Assembly: GCA_031292735.1 (NCBI GenBank)
Contig: JARLGP010000055.1
Location: forward strand, 1-30,383
Length of the DNA: 30,383 bases
Source: Holophaga sp.
GTDB lineage: Bacteria; Acidobacteriota; Holophagae; Holophagales; Holophagaceae
Reading direction: 5' to 3'
The notes beneath the pieces were generated by a model. It saw only the letters and a program-made list of their open reading frames with translations, made no database searches and was not told where the DNA came from. Made by a program: the position numbers and the translations under genes. This document shows, piece after piece, positions 17,632 to 25,226 of the stretch (position 1 is the stretch's first letter; the number at the start of each line of letters is the position of its first letter).

Positions 17632-18330
17632 ATGATCCTGGTGGTGAACTGCTTCAACGAGGAGACTTTCGCGGAGGACTTCGACCGCGTGGTGTCCACG
17701 CACTTCCAGCGGGCCGGGCATCAGAGCGAACACCTGCGGGCGGGCCTGATCGAGGAGTTGGGCGATCTGGCCCGCTTCACCCATCTGGTCATTTCCGGCT
17801 CGGTGGCCTCGGCCACCGAGGAGCAGCCCTGGGACCGGGCCCTGGCCGCCCTGGTGCACCGGTTCATGGACGCCGGCAAGCCGATCCTGGGCATCTGCTA
17901 CGGCCACCAGTTCCTGGCCAAGGTGCTGGCCGGGCCGGAGCATGTGCGCCATGCGCCCGCGCCGGAATTCGGTTTCCTGCGCCTGCGGCTGGCGCCCAAT
18001 CCCCTGTTCCGGGGCATGGACGAGGCCATGGTGATGGTTTCCCATTTCGATGAAGCCTGCGACCTGCCCGATGGGTTCCGGATCCTGGCGGCCAGCGCCG
18101 ACTGCGCGGCCCTGGCGTTCCAGTACCGGGACCTGCCGGTGTGGGGGGTGCAGTTCCACCCCGAGTACGGCCCCCGGGAAGGCGAGCGCATCTGGAACGA
18201 GGTGTTCTGCTGCACCCCGGGCCGGATCCCCCCGGCGCCGGCCGAACCGGCCCGCATGGACCAGAACCACCTGATCTTCAAGAATTTCGCCGAGGCGGAA
18301 TCAGCCTTCGGCCAGCGGCTTGGCGCATAG
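17632..18330 (+). CDS. Class I glutamine amidotransferase-like protein
   Basis: A 232-residue cytoplasmic protein with the triad-type glutaminase fold of GMP-synthase-like amidotransferases. The nucleophile is C89 in GICYGHQFLA, with the catalytic H176 and E178 in VQFHPEYG, and an oxyanion-side VISGSVASAT near 53-62. The family either works with a synthetase or cleaves small gamma-glutamyl compounds; stand-alone members like this have no fixed substrate. GGAAGGGGG before ATG 17632 supports the start. Its last 30 bp overlap the end of the gene on the opposite strand. Confidence 0.85.
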   Translation: MILVVNCFNEETFAEDFDRVVSTHFQRAGHQSEHLRAGLIEELGDLARFTHLVISGSVASATEEQPWDRALAALVHRFMDAGKPILGICYGHQFLAKVLAGPEHVRHAPAPEFGFLRLRLAPNPLFRGMDEAMVMVSHFDEACDLPDGFRILAASADCAALAFQYRDLPVWGVQFHPEYGPREGERIWNEVFCCTPGRIPPAPAEPARMDQNHLIFKNFAEAESAFGQRLGA

Positions 18331-18858
18331 CGAAGCCAGCCGGGCCCCGGTTTCCCGCAGGCCCGCCGAGCGGCGCGCCGGAAGGTGGTCCACCAGGTAG
18401 CGCTTGCCCTCGGCGCACTCGATGACCAGGTCCAGGAACGGCTTGCGGTGGCGCAGGCGCCGGTGCCCGTGGTCGTCCCCGCGGCCACCGGCGAGGACCG
18501 CCTCGTTCTCGGCGCGCTCGTCCGCGGACCCCGGGATGGTGCCCGCCACCAGCGGGATCAGCCGGAACCGTTCGATGGCCGCGAACTCCAGCACCATGAC
18601 CCGGGGCATGAAGCACAGGCCCGACCGGTGCGCCACCCGGCCCAGATGGGCGTCGAAGCTCCAGCTGTCCTCGTACAGCCCGCCCAGTACGGCCATCATC
18701 AGGATGGTCCAGGCCAGGGGCCCGGGGCGCACCCCGCCCAGGCGGATGCCCAGCGCCAGCAGCACCAGGATGAGCGCCATGAAGGGCCGGTACCACCGGG
18801 GGAGGCCGTACACCAGCCGGTCGGGGCCGGGCGAACTGAGGGCGAAAGAGATTTCCAC
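18301..18858 (-). CDS. Hypothetical small membrane protein
   Basis: Function not recognised. About 185 residues from a GTG at 18858. Two hydrophobic helices near the N-terminus (about 27-42 and 49-62, MALILVLLALGI and LAWTILMMAVLGG) are followed by a soluble, Arg/Glu-rich region of about 120 residues. That region contains several beta-like stretches (HRSGLCFMPRVMVLEF, IERFRLIPLVAGTIPG, LDLVIECAEGKRYLVDHLP), reminiscent of membrane-anchored PH-like domains. The 3' end overlaps the amidotransferase gene tail to tail. The third-position G/C bias in this frame supports it being real. The start is uncertain. Confidence 0.6.
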   Translation of the reverse strand: MEISFALSSPGPDRLVYGLPRWYRPFMALILVLLALGIRLGGVRPGPLAWTILMMAVLGGLYEDSWSFDAHLGRVAHRSGLCFMPRVMVLEFAAIERFRLIPLVAGTIPGSADERAENEAVLAGGRGDDHGHRRLRHRKPFLDLVIECAEGKRYLVDHLPARRSAGLRETGARLASLCAKPLAEG

Positions 18859-18945
18859 GTATCAACCTGAAGCAGTTTCACAAAGCCTACCAGCCATGGG
18901 GCCGCGCCGGTGCGATCATTGGGGAACGAACACTGGGAGGGCATC

Positions 18946-20181
18946 TTGCCACGCATTGAATGCATCGCCGTCGGATCCGAAATGCTTACCGCCGGCCGGC
19001 TGGACACCAATTCGGTCTGGCTGGCAGACCGCTTGGGGGAACTGGGGCTGGCGTTCCACCGCAAGACCGCCGTGGGGGATTCCCGGGAGGACCTGCGCCA
19101 GCTGTTCCGGGAGGCCCTGGACCGCTCCGACGTCATCCTGTGCACCGGCGGCCTCGGCCCCACCTTCGACGATTTCACCAAGGATGTCTGGGCCGAGGTG
19201 GTGGGGGTGCCGCTGCTGGAGCACGCCCAGGCCAGGGCGGAGATGCTCGCCTACTACGCCGCCCGGAACCGGGTGCCGTCCGCCAGCAACTTCCAGCAGA
19301 TCTTCATTCCGGAAGGCGCGGAGCGGGTGCCGAACCCCGCCGGCACCGCCCCCGGCGTCTACTGGGAGAATCCCAAGGGCTTCCCCGGCCGGCGCATCAT
19401 CCTGTTCCCGGGCGTGCCCCGGGAGATGAAGCTCATGTGGGAGCAGCAGGTGGCGCCCCGGCTCAGGCCCCTGGCCGGCGCCCCCGCGCACACCCTGCGC
19501 ATGGTGTTCGGCTCGGTGCCGGAAAGCGGCCTGGGCGAGCGCACCCAGGGCCTGCGTGAGCAGTACCGCCAGGTGGAATGGACCATCCTGGCCGGCCTCC
19601 ACCACGTGGAGCTGGTGGGCCGGTGCCAGGACCAGGCGGTCCTGGCGGCCGCCCTGGCCGACTTCCAGCGGACCATGGGCCAGGACCTGGCCCACGTGGG
19701 AACCGAAGGCGGCATCGAGGACGCCCTGGTGGCGCTGCTCAGCCGCCGGCAGGAGACCCTGGCCGTGGCCGAAAGCATGACCGGGGGCAACCTCGCGGCC
19801 CGGCTCACCGCCATTCCCGGGGTGTCGGCCCGGTTCCTGGGCGGCGCCACGGTCTATTCGGCCCGGGCCAAGGCGGTGCTGGCCGGGCTGGACCCGGACT
19901 TCATCAAGGCCCACGGCACCGTGTCGGAACCGGTCACCGCCGCCCTGGCCACCGCCATCCGCGAGCGGCTCGGCACCACCTGGGGCCTGGCGGTCACCGG
20001 CAACGCCGGCCCCACCGAGGACCAGGACGGTCCGGCCCCGGTGGGCACCTGCCTGGTGGCCGTGGCCGGGCCGGACGGCACGGAGTGCAAGGCCTTCCGC
20101 CTCCCGGGCGGCAGGGCCGAGCTGCAGGCGCGCGGAGCCTCCTGGGCCCTGGACCTGCTGAGGCGCAAGCTGCTCTGCTAA
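18946..20181 (+). CDS. cinA: CinA-family protein (MoCF-like domain plus nicotinamide-nucleotide amidase domain)
   Basis: A 411-residue two-domain protein. The N-terminal COG1058/MoCF-like domain begins IECIAVGSEMLTAGRLDTNS and has TGGLGPTFDDFTKD. In characterised CinA proteins this half is associated with ADP-ribose or NAD-related pyrophosphatase activity. The C-terminal PncC domain deamidates NMN to nicotinic acid mononucleotide in pyridine-nucleotide recycling, with AESMTGGNLAARLT, GGATVYSARAK and AVTGNAGPTEDQDGPAPVGT. Most members read SCTGG where this has SMTGG. A TTG at 18946 was preferred over the ATG at 18910 because GGGAGG precedes it at 18935-18940 and the homology starts right after it. 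plsY follows after 9 bp. Confidence 0.92.
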   Translation: MPRIECIAVGSEMLTAGRLDTNSVWLADRLGELGLAFHRKTAVGDSREDLRQLFREALDRSDVILCTGGLGPTFDDFTKDVWAEVVGVPLLEHAQARAEMLAYYAARNRVPSASNFQQIFIPEGAERVPNPAGTAPGVYWENPKGFPGRRIILFPGVPREMKLMWEQQVAPRLRPLAGAPAHTLRMVFGSVPESGLGERTQGLREQYRQVEWTILAGLHHVELVGRCQDQAVLAAALADFQRTMGQDLAHVGTEGGIEDALVALLSRRQETLAVAESMTGGNLAARLTAIPGVSARFLGGATVYSARAKAVLAGLDPDFIKAHGTVSEPVTAALATAIRERLGTTWGLAVTGNAGPTEDQDGPAPVGTCLVAVAGPDGTECKAFRLPGGRAELQARGASWALDLLRRKLLC

Positions 20182-20190
20182 AGTTCATCC

Positions 20191-20859
20191 ATGACCACCG
20201 CGATGATGATCTCTCCAACCTGGTGCATCGGAGCCTTCCTGGCCGGGAGCATCCCGTTCGGCCTGCTGCTGGTGAAGCTGGCCGGCAAGGGCGACGTGCG
20301 TTCCGTGGGCTCCGGCAACATCGGCGCCACCAACGTCCTGCGGGCCGGCGGCAAGGGCCTGGCCATCGCCACCCTGCTGCTGGACGCGGCCAAGGGGTTC
20401 CTGCCGGTGTACCTGGCCAGGCAGGCCGGCCTGGGGCCGGAAGCCCTGGCCTGGGTGGTGCTGGCGGCGGTGCTGGGCCACGTGTTCCCGCCCTGGCTGA
20501 AGTTCCGCGGCGGCAAGGGGGTGGCCACCGCGCTGGGCACTGTGCTGGGCTACCATGCGGCCATGGTGGCGCCGGCCTTCGCCGTGTTCCTGGTGACCCT
20601 CCTGGTCTCCCGCTACGTGAGCCTGGGCAGCGTCCTGGCCGCGGTGACCCTGTTCCTCACCACCCTGGGCCTGGCCGGCGACTGGGCCATCCTGCCGGCC
20701 ACCCCCGGCCTGCCCCGCTGGCCGGGGCCGCTGGCCTGGGCCCTGCTGGCGGGGCTGGTGATCCTCAAGCACCGGGCCAACCTGGACCGGCTGTTCCGGG
20801 GCACCGAAAACCGCTTCTGGGGCGCCAAGCCCCAAGCCAAGGCCACCGACCATGACTAA
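20191..20859 (+). CDS. plsY: Acyl-phosphate:glycerol-3-phosphate acyltransferase PlsY
   Basis: A 222-residue inner-membrane enzyme that transfers an acyl chain from acyl-phosphate to glycerol-3-phosphate, making lysophosphatidic acid. The three conserved cytoplasmic motifs are present: GSIPFGLLL near 19-27, SGNIGATNVLRAGGKG near 40-55, and GHVFPPWLKFRGGKGVAT near 95-112. Five or so hydrophobic helices surround them. The start is weakly supported by ribosome-site sequence; ATGs at 20203 and 20206 are alternatives. It overlaps gpsA by 8 bp, which supplies its glycerol-3-phosphate substrate. Confidence 0.95.
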   Translation: MTTAMMISPTWCIGAFLAGSIPFGLLLVKLAGKGDVRSVGSGNIGATNVLRAGGKGLAIATLLLDAAKGFLPVYLARQAGLGPEALAWVVLAAVLGHVFPPWLKFRGGKGVATALGTVLGYHAAMVAPAFAVFLVTLLVSRYVSLGSVLAAVTLFLTTLGLAGDWAILPATPGLPRWPGPLAWALLAGLVILKHRANLDRLFRGTENRFWGAKPQAKATDHD

Positions 20860-21853
20860 ACCATCCGACATTGCCATCTTCGGCGCAGGCGCCTGGGGCA
20901 CCGCCCTGGCCATGACCTGGGCCCGCCAGGGGGCGCGGGTGGACCTCTGGGGCCATCCGCCCGCCATGATGGCCGACCTGGCCGCCCGGCGCCGCCACCC
21001 CAGCCTGGGGGATTCCGAACTGCCCTCCAGCGTGCGGCCCCTGGCCGATCCCGACAAGGCCTTCAGCGCCCCCATCTGGGTGAGCGCCCTGCCCACCCAG
21101 CTGAACCATGAGGTGTGGAGCGGCCTGGCCGCCCGCACCGCCCTGCGGCCCGAACTGGTGATCCACGTCAGCAAGGGGATCATGCAGGTCAGCCACCTGC
21201 GGGTCACCCAGGTGCTGGAACCGCTGCTCCAGGTGCCGGTGGGGGTACTGTCCGGACCCACCTTCGCCGACGAGGTGTCCCGCGATCTGCCCACCACCAT
21301 CCTGCTGGCCCTGCCCCCCACCGTGAGCGACGACCGGGCCCAGGAGCTGCAGGCGCTGCTGGCCACGCCCAACCTGCGGGTCTACCTGAGCCGGGACGTG
21401 CTGGGGGTGGAGCTGTGCGGCGCCTTCAAGAACATCCTGGCCATCGCCGCCGGCCTGGTGGAATCCCTGGGCCTGGGCAACAACGCCCGGGCCGCGCTCA
21501 TCACCCGGGGCCTGGCCGAAATGGCCCGGCTGGTTGAACGGCTGGGCGGCAAGCCGGAAACCGTGATGGGCCTGGCCGGCATGGGCGACCTGCTGCTCAC
21601 CGCCACCGGGGCCCAGAGCCGCAACCGGCGGTTCGGCGCCATGCTGGGCCAGGGCATGTCCCCCGAGGCGGCCACCCGCTCCCTGGGCAACCAGGTGGTG
21701 GAAGGGGCCTTCACCACCGACGCGGCCCTGGGCCTGGCCCGCCAGCATGGCCTGGAACTGCCCATCACCCAGGAGGTGGGCCGCCTGCTCCAGGGCGCCG
21801 ATCCCAGGGAATCGGTGAAGCGGCTGATGCAGCGGTCGCTGAAGCCGGAGTGA
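20852..21853 (+). CDS. gpsA: NAD(P)H-dependent glycerol-3-phosphate dehydrogenase
   Basis: A 333-residue cytoplasmic enzyme that reduces dihydroxyacetone phosphate to sn-glycerol-3-phosphate for phospholipid synthesis. The Rossmann motif IAIFGAGAWGTALA lies at the N-terminus. The middle has VIHVSKGI and VLSGPTFADEV, and the catalytic Lys is in ELCGAFKNILAIAAGL. GLAGMGDLLLTATGAQSRNRRFG is the conserved substrate-side region. Length is typical. It ends 1 bp before the stop of the convergent parE-like gene. Confidence 0.97.
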   Translation: MTKPSDIAIFGAGAWGTALAMTWARQGARVDLWGHPPAMMADLAARRRHPSLGDSELPSSVRPLADPDKAFSAPIWVSALPTQLNHEVWSGLAARTALRPELVIHVSKGIMQVSHLRVTQVLEPLLQVPVGVLSGPTFADEVSRDLPTTILLALPPTVSDDRAQELQALLATPNLRVYLSRDVLGVELCGAFKNILAIAAGLVESLGLGNNARAALITRGLAEMARLVERLGGKPETVMGLAGMGDLLLTATGAQSRNRRFGAMLGQGMSPEAATRSLGNQVVEGAFTTDAALGLARQHGLELPITQEVGRLLQGADPRESVKRLMQRSLKPE

Positions 21854-21854
21854 A

Positions 21855-22169
21855 TCAGCCCAGGCTGGCCGGGATATCCCGTTGCGCGTGCAGGATGCGC
21901 CATACGTCCAGGTGCTCCTCCTGTTCCAGGAAGAAGATCAGGTAGGGATGGCGCGGCACCGGCCAGCTGCGCAGGTCGGGCAGGCCCAACTGGAGGGCGT
22001 GCCGGTGGGAGCCTGAGCCGGGAAACCGGCCCAGATGCCGGAAGGCCCGCTCCAGCGCGTCCACGAAGCCCAGGGCCGCCTCGTCCGCCCCCTCGCCATG
22101 GTAGAAGTCAACGGCGACCTGGATGTCCCGGAGGGCCTGGAGCCGCGGGACGACCGGCTTGGGGTTCAC
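21855..22169 (-). CDS. parE: ParE/RelE-family toxin
   Basis: About 104 residues from a GTG at 22169 that overlaps the stop of the antitoxin gene (GTGA). The sequence fits the ParE fold: an N-terminal beta strand (VVPRLQALRDIQVAVDFY), helices with EAALGFVDALERAFRHLGRF, then GLPDLRSWPVPRHPYLIFF and the C-terminal strand VWRILHAQRDIPASL. ParE toxins typically poison DNA gyrase; some relatives cleave mRNA. An open frame extends upstream to 22439 but only shadows the antitoxin gene. It converges on gpsA with a 1-bp gap. Confidence 0.85.
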   Translation of the reverse strand: MNPKPVVPRLQALRDIQVAVDFYHGEGADEAALGFVDALERAFRHLGRFPGSGSHRHALQLGLPDLRSWPVPRHPYLIFFLEQEEHLDVWRILHAQRDIPASLG

Positions 22170-22405
22170 GTCTTGGCCCGCCTGCGGATGCCCTCGCGCA
22201 CGCCCTCGAAGTAGGCCGCATCGGCCACCTCGCCGGGCTTTGCAGCGGCGCCCTCCAGAAGGAGGTTGCGCAGCCGGGTGCGGTCCTGGTCCCGGCGGAT
22301 CAGTTCCCGGACGTACTCGCTGCTGGTCCCGTAGCCGCCCGCAAGGACCTGATGGTCCACGTAGGCCTTGAGGGAATCGGGGAGAGAGACGTTCATGGTG
22401 CCCAT
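22166..22405 (-). CDS. parD: ParD-family antitoxin
   Basis: About 79 residues. It begins MGTMNVSLPDSLKAYVDHQV, a ribbon-helix-helix DNA-binding start typical of ParD/CopG antitoxins, continues YGTSSEYVRELIRRDQD, and ends in a charged helix (GEVADAAYFEGVREGIRRR) that should bind the toxin. ATG 22405 fits family starts; ATG 22396 is an alternative. The TGA overlaps the toxin GTG, so the pair is coupled. A 10-bp direct repeat just upstream is a likely autorepression site. The longer frame from 22531 runs back into yicC and was rejected. Confidence 0.85.
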   Translation of the reverse strand: MGTMNVSLPDSLKAYVDHQVLAGGYGTSSEYVRELIRRDQDRTRLRNLLLEGAAAKPGEVADAAYFEGVREGIRRRAKT

Positions 22406-22420
22406 GCCTGAAGGGTAGGC

Positions 22421-22440
22421 ATTTGGCAAAATTTGGCAAG
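22421..22440. repeat. Tandem 10-bp direct repeat, candidate ParD operator
   Basis: ATTTGGCAAA and ATTTGGCAAG lie head to tail immediately upstream of parD and between it and the yicC stop at 22444. Ribbon-helix-helix antitoxins usually bind such short repeated sites to repress their own operon. The AT-rich sequence stands out from the flanks. Operator function is inference. Confidence 0.45.
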
Positions 22441-22443
22441 GCC

Positions 22444-23319
22444 TTACTCCAGGTTGGCCCCCTGCTCGCGGATCTGGTCCAGCGCCCCCTTGGCCGCCAT
22501 CACCGCCCGGGTCATGGCGAGCCGCTTGCACTTGGAGCCGCAGGTGTTGAGTTCCCGCAGCAGTTCCTGGCTCCAGATGTCCAGCGCCTTGCCGCCCAGG
22601 CTGCCCCGCTTGAACCGCTCCCCGAAATCGTCCAGGTGGGCCTGGATGCGCACCAGCTCCTCGCGCACGTCCTGGCGCTCGGCCAGGGCGCCGGCTTCGG
22701 CCACCACCCGCTCGGCGGGCAGCTGCCCGGCCAGTTGGGCGTCCTTCAGCACCTGCTCCAGGCGCTGGCGGTACTGCTCGGGCAGTTCCCGGGCCTGCAG
22801 TTCAGCCTCGGCGCAGAGCGTCTGCCAAAGCGCCCGCAGGCTGGCCAGGCCCTCCTGGAAGAACGGCTCGAGCCGCTGGGCCTCCCGGGCGCGGCCGGCG
22901 TTCCAGGTCTCCAGCAGGGCGTCCAGCCCGGCCATGACCGTGCCTTCCAGCCGCTCGGCCAGATCGGAACTGGCGGCCACCCAGGCCCCCGGCAGGCGGA
23001 AGAAGGCCTCGGCGGTGAGCGGCGGCAGGTTCAGCCACTCGGCGTCCTCCTGCCAGGACTTGGCCATGGCGCGCAGCAGCGGACGGTTGATCTGGGGCTC
23101 CAGGGCGGGCTCGTCCTGCACCTCCACGGTCAGGTCCAGCTTGCCGCGCTGGGCCGCCTCCCGCACCTTGGCCCGGATGGCGGCCTCCAGGGGGAACAGG
23201 GCCGGGTGGATGCGCAGGGACACATCCAGGGCCTTGTGGTTCACGGAGCGCAGGGTGAGCCGCAGCTGCCCCGTCTCCAGCGGCAGCACCCGTTCGGCGA
23301 AAGCGGTCATGGAACGCAT
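22444..23319 (-). CDS. yicC: YicC-family endoribonuclease
   Basis: About 291 residues. The N-terminal YicC domain is recognisable from MRSMTAFAERV and SVNHKALDVSLRIHPALFPLE, and the C-terminal DUF1732 part from LQELLRELNTCGSKCKR-like residues (SQELLRELNTCGSKCKRLAM), ending DQIREQGANLE. Characterised members are endoribonucleases that cleave RNA at specific sites; E. coli YicC contributes to small-RNA turnover. The start at 23319 has GAGGAG at proper spacing; GTG 23325 and ATG 23322 are also in frame. It nearly overlaps the radA stop, so the two are cotranscribed. Confidence 0.92.
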   Translation of the reverse strand: MRSMTAFAERVLPLETGQLRLTLRSVNHKALDVSLRIHPALFPLEAAIRAKVREAAQRGKLDLTVEVQDEPALEPQINRPLLRAMAKSWQEDAEWLNLPPLTAEAFFRLPGAWVAASSDLAERLEGTVMAGLDALLETWNAGRAREAQRLEPFFQEGLASLRALWQTLCAEAELQARELPEQYRQRLEQVLKDAQLAGQLPAERVVAEAGALAERQDVREELVRIQAHLDDFGERFKRGSLGGKALDIWSQELLRELNTCGSKCKRLAMTRAVMAAKGALDQIREQGANLE

Positions 23320-23321
23320 CA

Positions 23322-24695
23322 TCACTCCTCGTCAAGTTTCCCCATCATCCAGGATTTCCCGCGCAGCCGCTCCAGGCTGCGTTCCAGGATAAGCTCCAGC
23401 GGCGCCTTGAAGCCGGGCTCCAGGCCCAGCCGGGGCACCGCCGCCCGCTGGAAGCCCAGCCGGGCCCCCTCCTGCAGCCGCAGCGGCAACTGGGCCACCG
23501 GGCGAACTTCGCCGGTGAGGCCCACCTCGCCCAGCAGCATGGTCTTGGGCGCCAGCACCCGGCCCAGGGCGCTGCTGGCCAGGGCGGCGATCACCGCCAG
23601 GTCGGCGGCGGGATCCTCGATCTCCAGGCCGCCGGCCACGTTGAGGTAGACGTCCCGATCGTGCAACTGGATGCCGCCGCGCCGCTCGGCCACCGCGCAA
23701 AGCATGGCCAGCCGCTGGCCGTCGATGCCCAGGGCGGTGCGCCGGGGGATCCCCAGCCCGGCCGAGGCCACCAGCGCCTGGATCTCCACCACCACCGGCC
23801 GGGTGCCGGAGAGCACCACCGTGGCCGCACAGCCGGGGCTGGGCTCGGTATCCAGGAAGAACGGGTTGCCGTCCACCGGCACCAGGCCGTGCTCGGTCAT
23901 GGCGAACACGCCCAGCTCGAAGGCGGCGCCGAACCGGTTCTTCAGGGCGCGCAGCAGGCGGTGGTGGTGGTGCCGGTCCCCTTCGAAGGCGAGCACGGTG
24001 TCCACCAGGTGCTCCAGCACCTTGGGCCCGGCCAGGGTGCCGTCCTTGGTGACGTGGCCCACCAGCACCAGCGGGGTGCCGGTGCTCTTGGCCCACCGGG
24101 CCAGCAGGGTGGCGCAGCCCCGCACCTGGCTCACCGAGCCGGCCGAGGACTCGAATTCCGGGTCGAACAGGGTCTGGATGGAGTCCACCAGCAGCAGGGC
24201 CGGGCGCATGGCGTCGGCCGCCTCCAGGATCCGCCGCACATCGGTTTCGGCGAACAGATGGATGTCCGGGTTCTCGGCCCCCAGGCGCTGGGCCCGCAGC
24301 TTGATCTGGCGTTCGCTTTCCTCGCCGCTGGCGTAGAGCACCTTGCCGCCGCAGGCCGCGGCCCACTGCAGCACCAGGGTGGACTTGCCGATCCCCGGCT
24401 CCCCGCCCAGCAGCACCACCATGCCCGGCACCACCCCGCCGCCCAGCACCCGGTCCAGTTCCTGCATGCCGGTGGGGCGCCGGTCCACGTCGCTCACCTC
24501 CACATCGGCCAGGGACACCGGATCCTGGTAGCTGCTTTGGGCGAACGCGCTGCGGGCCCGGGACAGATCCTTGCGCAACGCGCCCCGGACCTCCTCGATG
24601 GTGCCGAAGCCCCCGCAGGCGCCACATTTGCCCATGGGCCGCGGAAACCGGGCGCCACAGGCGGTGCATTCGAACACGGGGGAAGTCTTGGCCAT
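23322..24695 (-). CDS. radA: DNA repair ATPase RadA
   Basis: A 457-residue cytoplasmic branch-migration and recombination helper. Visible in order: an N-terminal zinc finger with C10, C13, C24 and C27 (CTACG, CGACG), Walker A GEPGIGKST, Walker B ALLLVDSIQ, the RadA-specific KNRFG motif (ALKNRFGAAFELGVF), and a C-terminal Lon-protease-like domain (ALASSALGRVLAPKTMLLGEVGLTGEVRP). Length is typical. The ATG at 24695 follows only a weak ribosome site. It leads a two-gene unit with yicC. Confidence 0.97.
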   Translation of the reverse strand: MAKTSPVFECTACGARFPRPMGKCGACGGFGTIEEVRGALRKDLSRARSAFAQSSYQDPVSLADVEVSDVDRRPTGMQELDRVLGGGVVPGMVVLLGGEPGIGKSTLVLQWAAACGGKVLYASGEESERQIKLRAQRLGAENPDIHLFAETDVRRILEAADAMRPALLLVDSIQTLFDPEFESSAGSVSQVRGCATLLARWAKSTGTPLVLVGHVTKDGTLAGPKVLEHLVDTVLAFEGDRHHHHRLLRALKNRFGAAFELGVFAMTEHGLVPVDGNPFFLDTEPSPGCAATVVLSGTRPVVVEIQALVASAGLGIPRRTALGIDGQRLAMLCAVAERRGGIQLHDRDVYLNVAGGLEIEDPAADLAVIAALASSALGRVLAPKTMLLGEVGLTGEVRPVAQLPLRLQEGARLGFQRAAVPRLGLEPGFKAPLELILERSLERLRGKSWMMGKLDEE

Positions 24696-25079
24696 GGTTC
24701 CGACTGTAGCAAGAATCTGGCCTGGATCCCCCAGGATGGCGTTCCCGCCTACAACCCCCGCCCGGACTTACGGCACTCATGGAAGCGGCCGCAAACGGAA
24801 GGCGAAAGGCTTTCGGTCGCCCTGCCCGGGGGAAGGCTGTCAAGACGAAAAAGCCAGGGAATCCGGCAAAGGTCTGGGCCCTCAGGAGCGGGTTTGGAGG
24901 CTCCTTCGTAAGAAGCACTTCTCCATGGACTTACAAAAACGGAATAGCCGGAGGCGGGTTTGGCGTTGTGGAAAACCTTGTGCATTTCCTCCTCCGGAGC
25001 CCCCCAAAGCGGTTGACTATTGAAGATTCCCATGCTGCCTTGACATCGTTTTATGCTCCTAATTGATATGAATAAATGA

Positions 25080-25090
25080 GTTAGACTAAC
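25080..25090. promoter_or_regulatory. 11-bp palindrome upstream of radA, possible operator
   Basis: GTTAGACTAAC is a perfect palindrome around one central base, in the AT-rich part of the spacer. It is too far (about 385 bp) to block the radA start directly, but it could mark a promoter there. No regulator is known. Confidence 0.3.
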
Positions 25091-25127
25091 AGCGTTCGGG
25101 TCAAGGCATTAACTACCCAGAGGGAAG

Positions 25128-25136
25128 TTATCCACA
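25128..25136 (+). promoter_or_regulatory. Consensus DnaA box
   Basis: TTATCCACA matches the 9-bp DnaA-binding consensus exactly and lies in an AT-rich spacer. A single strong box can titrate DnaA or regulate a gene. No cluster of boxes is present, so this is not evidence of an origin. Confidence 0.45.
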
Positions 25137-25226
25137 ATTTCCGCTTTCTTTCGCGTTGACAACGAAGGGAGACCGTTTAAATAGCTCATGACTTCCCTGT
25201 GCCCAACGTGTAAACGCCGCATCGGG

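Larger units (their letters stand above)
24696..25226. other. Gene-poor spacer between smc and radA
   Basis: A 531-bp spacer between two leftward genes. The radA-proximal part is GC-rich, the smc-proximal part (about 25040-25200) AT-rich. It holds a palindrome GTTAGACTAAC (25080-25090), a DnaA-box match (25128-25136), a near match TTTTCCACA on the minus strand (24967-24975), and a small palindrome CGAAAGGCTTTCG near 24806-24820. Short leftward frames with plausible ribosome sites exist (78 codons from 24985, 37 from 25222) but lack the third-position G/C bias of real genes here. No tRNA, recognised small RNA or riboswitch was found. Confidence 0.5.

Noticed and set aside
24700..24800. AAGTCCGGGC-like string on the minus strand, recalling RNase P RNA
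   Set aside because: No other conserved RNase P elements are present and the space before radA is too short.
24749..24985. 78-codon leftward frame with a GGAGG site in the smc-radA spacer
   Set aside because: Third codon positions lack the strong G/C bias of all neighbours, and no family is recognisable; kept only as part of the spacer finding.
24880..25000. Minus-strand CCAAACCCGCCTCCGGC resembling part of a cyclic-di-GMP (GEMM) riboswitch
   Set aside because: The upstream conserved half and the paired stems could not be found, and the sequence is not followed by a fitting gene start.
25128..25136. Replication origin suggested by the DnaA box
   Set aside because: Only one consensus box, no dnaA/dnaN or other origin genes, and no clustered AT-rich unwinding element.
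25155..25190. TTGACA-based rightward promoter before smc's 3' end
   Set aside because: The -10 match is poor and there is no rightward gene downstream.
25109..25222. 37-codon leftward frame just after the smc stop
   Set aside because: Too short, mixed codon bias, and it reads through the DnaA box; no support beyond being open.
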